Shown in pieces: positions 23,648 through 23,903 of a DNA stretch of 23,903 bases (positions are counted from its first letter, which is position 1; every line of letters begins with the position of its first letter). This DNA comes from CBDVBD01 sp965372135 (GTDB lineage Bacteria > Electryoneota > RPQS01 > CBDVBD01). The stretch is taken from the NCBI GenBank assembly GCA_965372135.1, contig CBDVBD010000034.1, positions 1-23,903 of the forward strand, read 5' to 3'. A program made the translations under genes and the position numbers. Below the pieces are notes generated by a model. The model searched no databases, had not been told where the DNA came from, and saw only the letters and a list, made by a program, of their open reading frames with translations.

Positions 23648-23903
23648 TAATCCATGTTGTAACTTGTTGGAAAAGCTCATCCCAATCGTCTGGCATTTGA
23701 GAAAGGTGAAAAATGAATGCCCCCCGGACAGGAAAGTTTTGATGATGGCGCCGGTAATACTCCCGAATCCGACGCTTGGCGTAGTTCCGCCGAACCGCTT
23801 TGCCCAAGCGCTTGGGCACCCTCACCGCCAACCGGACGACGGCGCCCCGCAAAAAAAAACAAACCAAGGACCCCACCCGGCGCGCCCCCCGGCGCGGCGG
23901 ACC
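23622..23903 (-). CDS. rnpA: Ribonuclease P protein component, 5'-truncated by the window edge
   Basis: RnpA is the protein subunit that helps RNase P RNA cleave the 5' leader of precursor tRNAs. The frame is open to the right edge, so the start and the first part are missing. The diagnostic RNR-type motif is present as VPKRLGKAVRRNYAKRRIREYYRRH, written here in two parts: VPKRLGKAVRRN and YAKRRIREYYRRH. About 93 residues remain of the usual 110-130. A run of nine A on the plus strand (23851-23859) and an extremely GC-rich end (only two A or T in 23871-23903) make the N-terminal residues less reliable. Confidence 0.88.
   Translation of the reverse strand, partial: GPPRRGARRVGSLVCFFLRGAVVRLAVRVPKRLGKAVRRNYAKRRIREYYRRHHQNFPVRGAFIFHLSQMPDDWDELFQQVTTWINGLPAGGD

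Overview
This window is a compact bacterial chromosome segment with every convincing gene on the minus strand. It reads from a partial rnpA at the right edge down to a transporter at the left edge. The right third is the classic origin-proximal block: rnpA, yidD, yidC, mnmE, mnmG, then an AT-rich gap, then rsmG and murQ. The organism looks Gram-negative: there are SurA/PpiD-type periplasmic foldases, two lipobox-like signal peptides, a YidC with a large periplasmic domain, and MurQ for peptidoglycan recycling. The secreted propeller protein with a FlgD-like C-terminus, and the DUF4159 and DUF4412 proteins, recall uncultured FCB-group or WOR-3-like lineages. That placement is an inference from protein style only. 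Coding strands are G-rich, so the plus strand is C-rich almost throughout.

Layout from left to right: an SLC13-type permease with two RCK_C domains (72-1859); a NapH/NosR-like membrane polyferredoxin (1929-2849); an exported DUF4412 protein (2920-3582); an exported DUF4159 protein (3669-4331); three consecutive parvulin-type peptidyl-prolyl isomerases, soluble then two membrane-anchored (4556-8478); a DNA amino-methyltransferase with zinc-ribbon insert and a nuclease-like C-terminus (8589-11255); mfd (11324-14560); a secreted seven-repeat beta-propeller protein (14591-16222); murQ and rsmG (16507-18061); a 289-bp intergenic region with a perfect parS palindrome and DnaA-box-like words (18062-18350); mnmG, mnmE, yidC, yidD and partial rnpA (18351-23903).

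The genes work in four groups. RnpA (tRNA 5' processing), MnmE/MnmG (tRNA U34 modification) and RsmG (16S rRNA methylation) serve translation. YidC and YidD serve membrane insertion, with the three parvulins acting downstream on exported proteins. Mfd couples transcription to repair. The methyltransferase-nuclease fusion is the main accessory element. It sits between mfd and the foldase genes and is AT-richer than mfd, suggesting acquired DNA, possibly a single-chain defence or epigenetic enzyme.

No tRNA, rRNA, IS element, prophage or CRISPR array was seen. No intergenic stretch exceeds 300 bp. The strongest observations are the parS site with its possible DnaA-binding region, and the methyltransferase-nuclease fusion.
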